Notes under the pieces: model-generated
What the model saw: only the letters and a program-made list of their open reading frames with translations
The model's database searches: none
What the model was told of the DNA's origin: nothing
Shown here: piece by piece, positions 15,393 through 28,502 of the stretch
How positions within the stretch are numbered: the first letter of the stretch is position 1
Layout of the letters: every line of letters begins with the position of its first letter
Position numbers and translations under genes: made by a program
Assembly: GCA_046350055.1 (NCBI GenBank)
Contig: JAXMBC010000001.1
Location: forward strand, 1,116,001-1,180,000
From: JAEUIE01 sp046350055
Lineage (GTDB): Bacteria > Planctomycetota > Planctomycetia > Gemmatales > HRBIN36
Length of the DNA: 64,000 nt
Direction: 5' to 3'

Positions 15393-15569
15393 GAGAGTCT
15401 CGATAGTCAGGAGTCAGAAGCCAGAAGTTAGTAGTCAGATGCTAGAAGCCAGGAGTCCATTCAGAAGCCAGAAACTTCAAGTGATTCGTCAGGGGTTCAA
15501 AGCCGTTGCCATTCTTCTGGCTCCTGGCTTCTGGCTCCTGACTTCTCCCCTTCGGCTCCTGACTTCTTG
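15393..15569. repeat. Spacer with imperfect short repeats and a weak long hairpin
   Basis: Left half repeats of the type GAGTCAGAAGCCAGAAG and right half of the type CTTCTGGCTCCTGGCTTCTG, so the two halves can pair. It separates coxA from coxC inside the operon. Similar short-unit repeats (TAGCTACTAGCTTC, CAGCTATCAGC) fill the coxC-coxD spacer at 14519-14663. Confidence 0.65.
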
Positions 15570-17324
<1,755 letters not shown>

Positions 17325-17409
17325 GTGCTTGTCTCCTATCTCATCCAGCGCTGCTGGTCTGCTCGTGTCTCGTAAAGGTGCTGCCCGTCAGGAGCGAATC
17401 CTGACGCGT

Positions 17410-18462
17410 TTATTGTTTCGTTGGTGCGGGGCGACCGATGGACTTCAGATAGTCGATCACACCGTTGATCTGCTTATCCGTCAGCCGGCCCTTGTAGCTG
17501 GGCATGGCTGAGGGTCGCGAGAAGTTCTCCCGCACTTCGTCGTTGGGTTCGTTGATCGACATGCGGATGTAGTTCTCATCCACCTTCGTCGGGGTCAGCT
17601 GGCCCGTGGTCTTCCAGGTCTTGTGCTCCGCTTCGGGCATACCCCACAGTCCCTTGAAGCTCGGCCCGGTACCCACGGTCCCGTCAATGCTGTGACAGCC
17701 CCGGCAGCCCTTGGTCTTCCAGACATACTCGCCCAGTTCCACAGGCTTCTTGTTGTCGATCTCCACTTCCTTCTTCTTCTGCCAGGCGTTGAACGCTTCC
17801 ATGGTCGGATGCACCACCAGCTTGGCGAACATCTCCGAATGGCTGGTGCCGCAGTACTCGGCACAGTAGATGTTGTGTACGACTGGCTCCGTCGCTGTCG
17901 TGGGCATCTGGTAATTGAACCACATCTTCGAATACCGGCCCGGCACCACGTCCCGCTTCGCCCGAAGCACCGGGATATACAGGCTGTGGATCACGTCCTT
18001 GCTGGTCATGACCAGTTCAATCGGCGTGTTGGCCGGCACATGCAGCTCCGGCAGATCGCCTTCGCCCGTGCCCAGGAGGCCCGTCTTGGGATAGGTGAAC
18101 TCCCAGTTCCACTTACCGCCCAGCACGTTGATCTTGAACGTCTCCTTCGGTGGCTCCATCAGGTCCTGGTAGACAATGAAGCCGACGTAGAACAGACCGA
18201 TGCACACCAGCGTGGGGATGATCGACCACACCAGTTCCAGCACCGTATTGTGCGAGGGGGCAGGCAATGGCTTCTGATCCATCGTCCTCCGACGGTACTT
18301 GACGCAGAAATACGCCAGCAGCCCCGTGATACTGACGAAGAAGAAGTAGTTGAGCCACAGGATGAACTGAAAGTGCACATCCGTCTCAGCTGCTGCCTGG
18401 GAGCCTTGCGCCGGCAGCCAGTAGCTCTTCCCCGCCAGGTCGGCGAACAGGGTCAGGTTCAT
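17410..18462 (-). CDS. Cytochrome c oxidase subunit II with fused cytochrome c domain
   Basis: A 350-residue caa3-type subunit II starting at ATG 18462, which overlaps the SCO stop in ATGA. Two N-terminal membrane helices (QFILWLNYFFFVSITGLLAY and VLELVWSIIPTLVCIGLFYV) precede the cupredoxin domain. The CuA ligands are visible: His in DVIHSLYIPVLR and CAEYCGTSHSEM. A C-terminal cytochrome c domain has CRGCH near 17700 and a distal Met in MPSYKGRLTDKQI. It accepts electrons for subunit I. Confidence 0.95.
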   Translation of the reverse strand: MNLTLFADLAGKSYWLPAQGSQAAAETDVHFQFILWLNYFFFVSITGLLAYFCVKYRRRTMDQKPLPAPSHNTVLELVWSIIPTLVCIGLFYVGFIVYQDLMEPPKETFKINVLGGKWNWEFTYPKTGLLGTGEGDLPELHVPANTPIELVMTSKDVIHSLYIPVLRAKRDVVPGRYSKMWFNYQMPTTATEPVVHNIYCAEYCGTSHSEMFAKLVVHPTMEAFNAWQKKKEVEIDNKKPVELGEYVWKTKGCRGCHSIDGTVGTGPSFKGLWGMPEAEHKTWKTTGQLTPTKVDENYIRMSINEPNDEVRENFSRPSAMPSYKGRLTDKQINGVIDYLKSIGRPAPTKQ

Positions 18463-19571
18463 ATCTGGTTCACTCCTTGCAGCGGCGGCAACACCACCGG
18501 ATGACGGTTCGGCAGCATCCACAGGATCATCAGCGTGAGCAGCAGCCCCACCGCCATGATGCTCGCCGTAATCTTCATCACCCGCATCGACATCGCTGCG
18601 AATGGTTTGCTTTCGTCAATGACTTTGCAGTTGGCCAGGTTCTCCTCGTCGCTGTTCGAGGCGATCTGGATTCCCTGCCGCGCTTCGTTGATCTTCTGTG
18701 TCAGCACCTTCGGATCGTAGCTGATGCCCTGGTAGTACTGGGTCACCACACCACCGGGCGAACACAGGATCAGCGTCGAACTGTGTGCATAATCCCGCTT
18801 CACCGGATCGTACTTGTACTTGAACCCGACGATGCCCGCCAGCTTCCGGATGCTCTCATCCTGCTCCGTCGTCAGGAAGTGCCAGCTGTCGGCCGGGGCG
18901 TTCAGTTCCTTCAGGTAGTTCTTCTTGGCGAGCCGGGCCTTCGTCGGCCCTTCGTTCGGATTGATGCTGACCGTCACGATCTCGAAGTCCTTGCCGGGCA
19001 GGATCCTGTTCGTCTCCATCACCTCGACAAAGTTGTTGAGCTGCACGTGGCACAGCTGCGGACAGTCCGAATAGTTCAGCGTCAGGATGACCGGCTTGCC
19101 CGACTGGAAGAAGAAGCCCAGCGGCCGCTTCTGCCCCGACTCATCCTTGAACACGAGATCCAGAGGCAGCTTCGCCCCCAGCTTTTCCTCGATGCCCACG
19201 CCCTGCAGTTCGATCGGGATCGCCTCGCGACGGTCCAGCACTTCCAGCAACTTCTCCAGGGCGTCAGACCGTTTGCTCTTGTCCAGTGCAGCCAGCTTCT
19301 CCGGCTGACCGGTCAGCGTCGTCACCAGTTGCTCGAGCACCTCCGGTGGCAGGAGCGCCAGCCGATCATCACGTACATTCACCCGCTTCAGTATCTGCTT
19401 CTTCGCCTCAGGCGTGAACTGGTCCAGCAGAACGGAGAGCTCCTCGGCCTTGGCGATGGGATCGACCTTGGGCTTGTTATCCATGAAGAACAAAGGCAAC
19501 AACCCGAGCGGCATCAACACCACCAGGGCGATGATCAAGTGCTTCAGGGATGCCGTCTTCGTCTGGTTCAT
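18459..19571 (-). CDS. SCO1/SenC-type copper chaperone, enlarged
   Basis: A 370-residue SCO family protein that should deliver copper to the CuA site of the adjacent subunit II. It has an N-terminal membrane anchor (LIIALVVLMPLGLLPLFF), an extra helical region at about 40-125 not found in short SCO proteins, the thioredoxin-like domain with the copper-binding CPQLC in YSDCPQLCHVQ and the distal His in RDYAHSSTLIL, then an unusual second membrane helix near the C terminus (ASIMAVGLLLTLMILWML). It overlaps coxB by 4 bases. Confidence 0.92.
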   Translation of the reverse strand: MNQTKTASLKHLIIALVVLMPLGLLPLFFMDNKPKVDPIAKAEELSVLLDQFTPEAKKQILKRVNVRDDRLALLPPEVLEQLVTTLTGQPEKLAALDKSKRSDALEKLLEVLDRREAIPIELQGVGIEEKLGAKLPLDLVFKDESGQKRPLGFFFQSGKPVILTLNYSDCPQLCHVQLNNFVEVMETNRILPGKDFEIVTVSINPNEGPTKARLAKKNYLKELNAPADSWHFLTTEQDESIRKLAGIVGFKYKYDPVKRDYAHSSTLILCSPGGVVTQYYQGISYDPKVLTQKINEARQGIQIASNSDEENLANCKVIDESKPFAAMSMRVMKITASIMAVGLLLTLMILWMLPNRHPVVLPPLQGVNQI

Positions 19572-19590
19572 AAGTCTCGTGTGTCTCTGT

Positions 19591-19732
19591 CGTAGGGCAC
19601 GCTCTGCGTGCCTCTCCCTTGCTCAAACCCGTCTCGACCTATCCTCCTCGACCTTCGTTCATTCTTCATTCTCAATTGTCAATTCCCTGCAGTGGAAGCT
19701 CACCTCGGTGAGGCACGCACAGCGTGCCCTAC
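19591..19732. repeat. GTAGGGCACGC repeats, inverted pair
   Basis: Copy at 19591-19615 and an inverted copy at 19704-19732 enclose a spacer of about 90 bases. The inverted copy contains the stop codon of the small membrane protein gene (TAG at 19731-19729). Confidence 0.75.
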
Positions 19733-20037
19733 TTGGCAGGTGGGGCTTTCACCGGAGCAGCCGGGGGAGGCGGAGCCGCCAGCACCTTGCCTGCCTTGGC
19801 GTCTTCCAGCGTCGTCTTCTTGGCAGCTTCCAGGCTGACCAGCTTCAGCTCCTGTTCTTTCTTGTACGCCACCAGCGGCGAATCCAGATTCCCTGTACCC
19901 GTGCGCTTGTCGTGCCGGACTTCCCAGATCTGGAACAGCCCCTGCAGCACCACGAAAACGACGAAGATCAGGATCAGCGACAGCGTGGTCACCCATGCAA
20001 TGATCCCGGTTTTTGGATTGTCAGCTTCAGCAGCCAT
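19729..20037 (-). CDS. Small single-helix membrane protein of the ACIII-oxidase operon
   Basis: A 102-residue protein with one transmembrane helix (VTTLSLILIFVVFVVLQGLF) followed by a charged region (QIWEVRHDKRTGTGNLD; EQELKLVSLEAAKKTTLEDA) and a Pro/Ala-rich end. It sits between actF and the SCO gene, in the same operon, and is likely an accessory or assembly factor of the complex. I do not recognise a named family. Its last codons and stop are formed by a dispersed repeat, so the C terminus may have been rebuilt. Confidence 0.7.
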   Translation of the reverse strand: MAAEADNPKTGIIAWVTTLSLILIFVVFVVLQGLFQIWEVRHDKRTGTGNLDSPLVAYKKEQELKLVSLEAAKKTTLEDAKAGKVLAAPPPPAAPVKAPPAK

Positions 20038-20054
20038 GTCAGTTGTCCTTCGTC

Positions 20055-20129
20055 ATACTAATCCGAAGCGTCAGCGAGGCACGTCTCGCGATAGCTCGAT
20101 CCACCCTCGCTCACGCTTCGGGTTGGTAT
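20055..20129. repeat. Inverted repeat CCGAAGCG(T)CAGCGAGG
   Basis: Arms 20055-20079 (ATACTAATCCGAAGCGTCAG...) and 20104-20129 are imperfect inverted repeats in the spacer between actF and the small membrane protein gene. The AACCCGAAGCGT-AGCGAGGG type is, from memory, a recurrent planctomycete spacer repeat. Confidence 0.7.
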
Positions 20130-20133
20130 CTCA

Positions 20134-21414
20134 CTAGAAATTCTCAAACGTCAGCGAGGCAGGCAGCAGCGGATCCTTCTCCGGCACCATCGAGATGCCT
20201 GCCGCCCGTTTCGCCAACGCCCCCAGCCAGATACCCCCCACACCCACGGTGCAGAGAATCTCGAGCAGCGGGATCTGTGGATCAATCGGCTTGAGCAGAT
20301 CACCACTCACGCGGCCTGCCCATGTCGGATGAATGATGTAAAAGAGATCAATCCAGTGAGCCACCAGCATCCAGCAGGCCCAGAAGATCAGGGCCGGCTT
20401 GCTCCGCTTGATCCACCGCGACAGGAGCCCGGGGAACGGAATCAGCAGGTGCACCAGCAGCAGGATGACCGAGACCGTGATCCACGCCCCGCTCGATTCA
20501 CGTGGCTTGTAGAACGCCGTCTCTTCCGGAATGTTCGCATACCAGATCAGCATGTACTGGCTGAAGGCGATGTAGCCCCAGAAGAACACGAAGGCAAACA
20601 GCAGCTTGCCCAGATCGTGGTAATGCTCTGTCGTCACCGCCCGGGTCAGCACCCCATGATGCTGCAGGTACCGGTACGCCAGGATGCTGAAGGCAAAGAT
20701 GCTCAGGTTGCACCCGGCAAAGATGTACACACCAAAGATGGTGCTGTACCACGTCGGCGTCAGCGACATCAGCAGGTCAAACGAGGCAAAAGTCGTCGCC
20801 AGGGCAAACAGGATGATCCCGATCGGGCTCAGCCACTTGGCCTTCTTGTACTGTGCAGGGTCGCCGGTGCTGTCACACTTCACCGAACGCCAGTAGTAGA
20901 CAATGCCCAGCACGCTCCACACGGTAAAGTAGATCACCATCCGCAGGGCAAAGGCCTTCGGGTTCAGCCACGACTGCTTGTGCTGCAGCAGGTGATCCTT
21001 GGCTACCGCTTCATGATCGGCCCATTCATACAGGGCATGACTGCCCCACAGCAGCGGGATGATGATCGGCAGCGACAGCACAGCCATGATCGGGGCGTTG
21101 CGGGCGACCAGTTCCGGCACCCGGCGAATGACGATGCCCCACTTGGCCCCGGTGATGTACAGCGCCATCGTGAAGAACAGGCCACCCAGCGTGATCGTCA
21201 GGAAGTACATGAACCCGTGCAGGTAGGCATGCTGCAACCGCACCAGCCCGGTACCCTGGGGCCCTTCCCCATACGGTCCGGAGAAGTAGCCGAGCACGAT
21301 CGCGCCGACCAGCGCCACCAGCCCCACGAAGTAGGACACACTGGAGAGGGCATGGCCCAGATCGCCAATCCGGCGATTCTCACTCTGAATGTCAATCGGC
21401 TCAGCGTGAGCCAT
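20134..21414 (-). CDS. actF: Alternative complex III quinone-binding membrane subunit (ActF)
   Basis: A 426-residue polytopic protein with about ten membrane helices, matching the ActF subunit of alternative complex III. Recognisable stretches are AYLHGFMYFLTITLGGLFFT, IMAVLSLPIIIPLLWGSHAL, SFDLLMSLTPTWYSTIFGVY and a late FSQYMLIWYANIPEETAFY. ActC and ActF are NrfD-like and are thought to form the quinol site and proton path. It is followed by the small membrane protein and the SCO gene. Confidence 0.9.
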   Translation of the reverse strand: MAHAEPIDIQSENRRIGDLGHALSSVSYFVGLVALVGAIVLGYFSGPYGEGPQGTGLVRLQHAYLHGFMYFLTITLGGLFFTMALYITGAKWGIVIRRVPELVARNAPIMAVLSLPIIIPLLWGSHALYEWADHEAVAKDHLLQHKQSWLNPKAFALRMVIYFTVWSVLGIVYYWRSVKCDSTGDPAQYKKAKWLSPIGIILFALATTFASFDLLMSLTPTWYSTIFGVYIFAGCNLSIFAFSILAYRYLQHHGVLTRAVTTEHYHDLGKLLFAFVFFWGYIAFSQYMLIWYANIPEETAFYKPRESSGAWITVSVILLLVHLLIPFPGLLSRWIKRSKPALIFWACWMLVAHWIDLFYIIHPTWAGRVSGDLLKPIDPQIPLLEILCTVGVGGIWLGALAKRAAGISMVPEKDPLLPASLTFENF

Positions 21415-21440
21415 GGGTCTCTCTCCTTCTGATCTCGTTC

Positions 21441-21526
21441 GAGCTGCCGTGTGTTCTTCTCAAGCTGCCGTGCGTGCTTCTCGAGCTGCCGTGCCATGGT
21501 TGTGAGGGTAATCCATCACAACCATG
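21441..21526. repeat. Short tandem repeat plus hairpin upstream of actF
   Basis: Two to three ~21-base units starting GAGCTGCCGTGTGTTCTTCT at 21441-21494 are followed by a perfect 11-bp inverted repeat CATGGTTGTGA (21495-21505) and TCACAACCATG (21516-21526). It lies in the actDE-actF spacer. Possibly an RNA hairpin that tunes expression between the two genes. Confidence 0.6.
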
Positions 21527-21557
21527 CTCTGCGTGCCGCTCGTCTGCCTCAGCTGGC

Positions 21558-22832
21558 CTAGCGGCTCGCAGTTGTCTTGGTCACCGGTGCTGCCGGAGTC
21601 TCCCCCGCCTGCACCTTGCCGGTCTGGCTCTTCTGCAGGGCGCGTACATACAGCACAATCGCCCAGCGGTCTTCCGGGGTCAGCCGGTAGCCATACCCCA
21701 TCATCTTGTTCTTGCCCCAGGTGATCGTGTCAAACAGTTCACCGTCAGGCTTGCTGGCAATCAGCGGATCGTGGAAGCTCTTGGGAGGCACCCACAGTGA
21801 CAGGTTCGTAGGATCGGGGCTGGAAGCCAGTTCCGTAGCACGCCGATGCACCATGCCGTCGCCATACCCGGCTGTGCCGTGGCAGACCGAACAATAGATG
21901 GTGAACTGCCGCTGGCCCCGGGCCATCATCGCGTCATCCAGCTTGTCCTTCAGCTTCGCCGGGAAACCGTTGACAAACTGACCGTTAACCTTGCCCTTGT
22001 TGAAGTGCTCATCCTCGGTACTGCCAAAGGCAACAGTGCCTTCGACATTGGGGATGTTGCCCACGCCCATCGGCAGCGTGTTCGCCGGGGCAGGGTTCTG
22101 AGCCTTCTGCTTCTGCTGATACGCCATGCCATGATCGATGCGGAGCGGCTCTGCGTCACTGACGGCAAAGCTCGACTTGAACACCAGGGCCATGGGAATC
22201 ATGCCGAACGCCACCAGCAGCACAATGATCTGCCAGAACAGCGTCGGTGGATCTTCCTTCTGGTATTCCTCGTAGCACACTTCCACCTGCTTCGCCCCGG
22301 CTGCGGTCAGCATCGCGCTGGTGGCATCCAGACGGAAGTTCGCATCGCTCGCTTCCACCACCAGGGCGTACTTGTCGTTGGTCACCCGGGTCATCACCTT
22401 GCTCTTGTTGAGCGGGCTGTAGTACACGAAGAGCTTGTTCAGCCCGATCATGCCCACGAACGCCGTGATGCCTGCCAGCAGAATCGTCAGTTCAAAGGCC
22501 ACCGGCATCTGGGCCGGGATGCTGAAAAACGGCTTGCCCGAAATCAGGTACGGGTAGTCGATGCCGTTCATCCAGCACTGCATCAGGATGGCGCCAGCCA
22601 TACCCGTCAGCCCGCCCCCCAGCACCAGCCAGGGAATGGGCGAATAGGGCGTCTTCATCGCCGTATCAATGCCGTGCACCGGGTGCGGCGAATAGCATTC
22701 ATAGTTCTTGTAGCCAGCGTCCTGCACCTGACGGGCAGCTTCCACCAGCGCATCGGGCGACGTGAATTCCGCCACCACCGCATGCAACTGGGGAGGACGA
22801 TGCTCTTCCACTTTGTGTTCGTCGTGCGACAT
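21558..22832 (-). CDS. Fused ActD (DUF3341) and ActE (cytochrome c) subunit
   Basis: A 424-residue fusion of two alternative complex III subunits. Residues 1-180 are the DUF3341/ActD part: LHAVVAEFTSPDALVEAARQ, YECYSPHPVHGID, then two membrane helices (IPWLVLGGGLTGMAGAIL; AFELTILLAGITAFVGMIG). A third helix (IIVLLVAFGMIPMALVF) leads to a periplasmic mono-heme cytochrome c domain: QFTIYCSVCHGTAGYGDGMV with CxxCH, then a distal Met region MMGYGYRLTPEDRWAIVLY. In Rhodothermus and others ActD and ActE are separate genes. No internal stop or frameshift was seen. Confidence 0.88.
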   Translation of the reverse strand: MSHDEHKVEEHRPPQLHAVVAEFTSPDALVEAARQVQDAGYKNYECYSPHPVHGIDTAMKTPYSPIPWLVLGGGLTGMAGAILMQCWMNGIDYPYLISGKPFFSIPAQMPVAFELTILLAGITAFVGMIGLNKLFVYYSPLNKSKVMTRVTNDKYALVVEASDANFRLDATSAMLTAAGAKQVEVCYEEYQKEDPPTLFWQIIVLLVAFGMIPMALVFKSSFAVSDAEPLRIDHGMAYQQKQKAQNPAPANTLPMGVGNIPNVEGTVAFGSTEDEHFNKGKVNGQFVNGFPAKLKDKLDDAMMARGQRQFTIYCSVCHGTAGYGDGMVHRRATELASSPDPTNLSLWVPPKSFHDPLIASKPDGELFDTITWGKNKMMGYGYRLTPEDRWAIVLYVRALQKSQTGKVQAGETPAAPVTKTTASR

Positions 22833-22834
22833 CG

Positions 22835-24239
<1,405 letters not shown>

Positions 24240-24253
<14 letters not shown>

Positions 24254-27200
24254 GGCCGGCCTCCTTTTCTTGCAGCACCGGCTCCAGGTCCGGGTGCGGA
24301 TTGCGGATCCGCGCCAGGTACGCCGTGCGAGGCCGTATGTTCAGGTCACCCAGCATCTTGTACCCTCGTTCGCTCGCCTGCAGCTGTGCCACCTTGCTGG
24401 CCTGGTTGTTCAAGTCGCCGAAGGTGATCGCCGAGGCCGGGCACGCCTGCTGGCACGCCGTCACCACGTCACCATCCTTCAGCTTCGTCTCAGGCCGGTT
24501 GGCTTCCAGTTCCTTGACACCCTGGTTCTTCACCCGGATCTTCGCTGCCTTGATCCGCTGGATACAGTAGGTGCACTTCTCCATCACGCCGCGGCTGCGT
24601 ACCGTCACTTCCGGGTTGAAGCTCAGGCGGATGACGTTGTTCTTCTCGTCATCAAGCTGCTTGTGCCAGTTCAGGAAGTTGAAGCGACGCACCTTGAACG
24701 GGCAGTTGTTGGCACAGTACCGCGTGCCGATGCAGCGGTTGTACACCATGTCGTTGGTGCCTTCCGCACTGTGCACCGTGGCAGCCACCGGGCACACCTG
24801 CTCGCACGGGGCGTTCTCGCAGTGGACGCACATCATCGGTTGATGCACCACCGTGACATCTTCCAGACTGTGTGAATCGCCACTGAAGTAACGGTCAATG
24901 CGAAGCCAGTGCATCTCCCGCTGGTTGATCACTTCCTGCTTGCCCACCACCGGGATGTTGTTTTCCGACTGGCAGGCGATCACGCAGGCATTGCACCCGG
25001 TGCACTTGGCCAGGTCAATCGTCATGCCCCACTTGTAGTCCGCCTTCTGGGCATCGAGCGGATTGTCGAACAGCTTGATCAGCGGAAGCTCGTGCACCTT
25101 GTGCTTGGCTGCATCGGGGTGCTTCAGGTACTGATCGAGCCGGTCGCTGCGGATCAGGATGTCCGCCCGCTTGTCCCGCTCCCGCACACCCGCAGTATCA
25201 ATCTGCGAGTGCTCCTGCGTGCAGGCAAACTGGTGATACTCGTTCAGCGGCTGCACTTCCACACCCAGGGCCATGTTCATGGCCGCAGAGGTGCGGATGC
25301 CGTTGAAATCAAAACCCACCGCACTCACCTTGCCCACCGCGGTGCCACCCACCACACCGGCGGCCCGGCGGCCGTAGCCCAGCAGCAGCGAGATCGTGCC
25401 ATCCGCATGGCCAGGCTGCACATACACCGGCGCCTTCACCGTCTGGTTGTGCAGCGTCAGCTTCACAAACTGCGAATGCTTCACCCGGTACCGCTTGGCC
25501 GTGTTGTCTGACATCAGGATCGCATTGTCCCAGGTCAGCTTCGTGATGAAGTCAGGCAGTTCCTGCAGCCAGGCGTTGTTGCTGTACCGGCCGTCATACA
25601 GGCGGGCATCCGGGATGAATACCACTTCCAGACCGCCCGTGCCTGTAGTCGAAGCTGCATCGGTCCACGCCCGCACGTCCATCGTCAGCGTCGTCAGGCC
25701 CACCGCCAGCTCTTCCAGCTGTGCCTTCGTCGTGGTCGGCTTGGCATTCACAGGTTTCCAGGCACTGCCCTTCACCACGCCATCCCGCAGCGACTCGGTC
25801 CAGCTCGCGTCGGTACCGCCAGCTGCCTTGAACATACCCTGCACCAGCTCGTAGCCCTTGGTAGAGCCACCCAGGAATGCTGAGACATATTCAATCGCGG
25901 ACTTGGTCTTGTACAGCGGCTCGATCATCGGCTGCACGATGCTCTGCGTGCCGTCCCAGCTCCGGACATCGTTCCACGATTCCAGGTAGTGCGACATCGG
26001 CAGATGCCACATGCACTGCTCTGCCGTCTCATCCACATAACAGCCGACGTGGATCGAGTAAGGCACCTTGCCCAGGGCATCGGCAAACCGCACATCATAG
26101 GGTGCCGAGTAGACCGGGTTGCTGTTGAGAATCAGCAGGGCACTGACCTTCTCTTCGGCCATCTCCTTGGCCAGCCCGACCAGGGCCAGGCTGCCTACCG
26201 GGGCATCCCCTTCGGGTGCGGCGTAATACTTCACCGTCACGCCACTGTTGCCCAGCAGCACGTTCAGGTCATGGGCCAGTGCATGCACTTCCGGGGGCTG
26301 GCGGAACCCGACCGCGATCACGCCCTTGCCCTTGTTCGCCACCAGGTCTTTCGCCATGATCGTGACGAACTTGTCATGTCTGGCGTTCTTCAGCGGATAC
26401 TCGGGGCCTGCCACACCCTTGAGGGCCGCCTTCACCTGAACCGTCAGGGCATCCAGCAGCTTCTTGATGTCAGTCGACTTGTAGGCCAGGCGATGATCCG
26501 CCGTGCCACCGGTATTGCTGAGGTTGCTTTCGACGCAGTAGAGGCGGTTGTACGGTGCCTTCTGCTTGAGCGTCGCTTCCGGATTGCGGTTGCTCGCAAA
26601 GTCGCGGGTATACTGCAGCGCCGCCGGATGGCTGCCCAGCAGATCCGCATCCAGATCGCAGATCACCGCAGCCTTGCTCAGATCATAGTCCACCCGCAAC
26701 GGCTGACCGAACAGCAGCTTGGTGCCCAGCCGTTCGTTGTCACGCTGCACCGGTTCATATTCAATCCACTGTGCCTTGGGGAACTCGGCCAGCAGCTTGG
26801 CTTTCAGGCTCGCCATCGTTGCAGACGATGTCACTTCCGAAAGCACCCGGAAGCCTTCACCCTGCTTGCCAGCCAGTTCCGCTTTCAGCGTTCGCAGTGT
26901 CTTGGACGCATCGTCCCACTTCTTCTCGACCACCGCGGTCTTGGTGTTGGCCCGGAAGCGGATCGCCTTGCTGCGGTCCGGATCGTACAGCCCCAGGATG
27001 CTGGCTGCCGCCCAGGTATTCACCGCTCCCTTGTTCATGGGGTGCAGCGGGTTGCCATCCAGCCGGATCGGCCGGCCTTCGTAACACTGGGCCAGCAGAC
27101 CCACTGCCACGCCTGCCACTTCCATCGCCGTCGCGAAGGGCTGCGTCTGGCCGATCGTCCGGCCTTCGATGCCCTTGGCTGCAGGCACCACGTAGCGATG

Positions 27201-27464
27201 CTGCCGCGAACAGCCCACCGCACTCGCCATGGCTACCGAGGCACCCATGATCTGCAGGAACCGCCGACGGGACGTACCGTCCATCGGCTCCAGCTGCTCC
27301 GGCAGAAACTCCGCACCTATGTTCGGATCCTGCACGCCGTGCAACTGTTCCAGCGATCGCCAGTACCCCACTGCCGGTGCATGCGCCGACGCTCCTCCCC
27401 CGGATAAGGGGAGGCTGGGTGGGGTTGCCGGGCCCCCGAGCTTGCTTTCACTTATCGATGACAT
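24240..27464 (-). CDS. actB: Alternative complex III iron-sulfur/molybdopterin-like subunit (ActB)
   Basis: A 1074-residue protein starting at ATG 27464, which overlaps the end of actA. A Tat-like signal is at 64-85 (TSRRRFLQIMGASVAMASAV then GC). The N-terminal two thirds resemble molybdopterin oxidoreductases but bind no cofactor in known ActB. The C-terminal third carries four Cys clusters for Fe-S centres: CTGCNACVIACQSENN, MCVHCENAPCEQVCPVA, CIGTRYCANNCPF, and CTYCIQRIKAAKI with CQQACPASAI. It sits outside the membrane and relays electrons from ActC to the hemes. Confidence 0.94.
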
Positions 27465-28147
27465 GTAGAACAATCCGTCGAGGGGTTCAGGTTGTACTGT
27501 TTCCGCAGCGTCTTCCCAAGCGACTCCGGCGTCTCGTTCCCCGCGTCGCTCGCCTTCCACGCCATGTTGGTGATTTCCTTCACCGGACGCAGATATGGCT
27601 CCGGATTCCGGTGGCATTCCAGGCACCATGCCATGCTCAAGGGCTTCTCGTGCACCACCACTTCCATCTCATCCACACGACCGTGGCAGCTCACGCACCC
27701 TACCCCCCGGTTCACGTGGGCCGAGTGATTGAAATAGACAAAGTCAGGCAGCTTGTGCACCTTCACCCATTCCATCGGCTTCTTCGTATTCCAGCTGTCC
27801 CGGATCAACTCCAGGCTGCCTCGCTGCGTACCCACCATCGAGTGGCACGCCATGCACGTTTCCGTCGGTGGAATGTTCGCATGAGCCGACTTCTCCACAT
27901 CCGTGTGGCAGTACCGGCAGTCGATCCCCAGGTCGCCCGCGTGAATCTTGTGACTGTAATTCACTGGCTGCTTGGGGGCATACCCACGGTGCGTCGCCTG
28001 ATGATTCAGGGCAAACCAGGCGATGGTCAGAAACACGGGTGGGCCCGTCAATGCGACCGGCAGGATCACCCACCACGCCTTGTTGAACCACTTCGGAAAG
28101 AAGAACAACGGCTTCTCCGCTACAGGAGCGGCGGAAGTCTCCGTCAT
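27452..28147 (-). CDS. actA: Alternative complex III multiheme cytochrome c subunit (ActA)
   Basis: A 231-residue pentaheme cytochrome. One N-terminal membrane helix (VILPVALTGPPVFLTIAWFA) is followed by five CxxCH heme sites: CRYCH, CMACH, CVSCH, CLECH and CSTCH at the very end. It should pass electrons between ActB and ActE/ActDE in the periplasm. ATG 28147 is chosen; it has AGGTGG 5 bases upstream, and an in-frame TTG at 28162 lacks one. It opens the operon and overlaps actB by 13 bases. Confidence 0.93.
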   Translation of the reverse strand: MTETSAAPVAEKPLFFFPKWFNKAWWVILPVALTGPPVFLTIAWFALNHQATHRGYAPKQPVNYSHKIHAGDLGIDCRYCHTDVEKSAHANIPPTETCMACHSMVGTQRGSLELIRDSWNTKKPMEWVKVHKLPDFVYFNHSAHVNRGVGCVSCHGRVDEMEVVVHEKPLSMAWCLECHRNPEPYLRPVKEITNMAWKASDAGNETPESLGKTLRKQYNLNPSTDCSTCHR

Positions 28148-28169
28148 AATGCCACCTATCAAGATGAAT

Positions 28170-28223
28170 GCAGCAGGCCACGACAGCCTGCAGTCATTGG
28201 GAAGTTAGCAGGTTTGATGCCAA
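28170..28223 (-). promoter_or_regulatory. Candidate sigma54-like promoter and leader hairpin of the ACIII operon
   Basis: On the minus strand TTGGCATCAAACCTGCT (28223-28207) has the invariant GG-N10-GC spacing of sigma54 sites, though it departs from TGGCAC and TTGC at several bases. A GCAGGC-N7-GCCTGC hairpin lies between it and the actA start. Only spacing supports it; a sigma70 promoter was not found nearby. Confidence 0.3.
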
Positions 28224-28502
28224 GAGCAAGAGGGCATTGAACAAACAGGAAATCCAGCCCGTTTTCCATACCCGCACTACCCCACATTTCCCCGCCATTC
28301 TCAGCTATAAGAACAGAACCCCACCCCCCTCCCCACCCCTTGGAATGCTATACTCCCAAGTGCACGTTCCCACCCCCCTGCAACCCTGAGCGCCCTCACA
28401 GCCCGTCGCGCTAGGCTAGCAAGGGCCAGACCTCGCCCTCACTCCGCACCTCTCGCCACCAGCCCCACGCATGCAACCCGATGCGAAGCGAGGCAACGAA
28501 CA

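Noticed and set aside
21441..21494. A coding tandem repeat in the actF spacer
   Set aside because: The frame that reads it (HARQLEK-type units) runs into actF out of phase, so it is treated as a DNA repeat.
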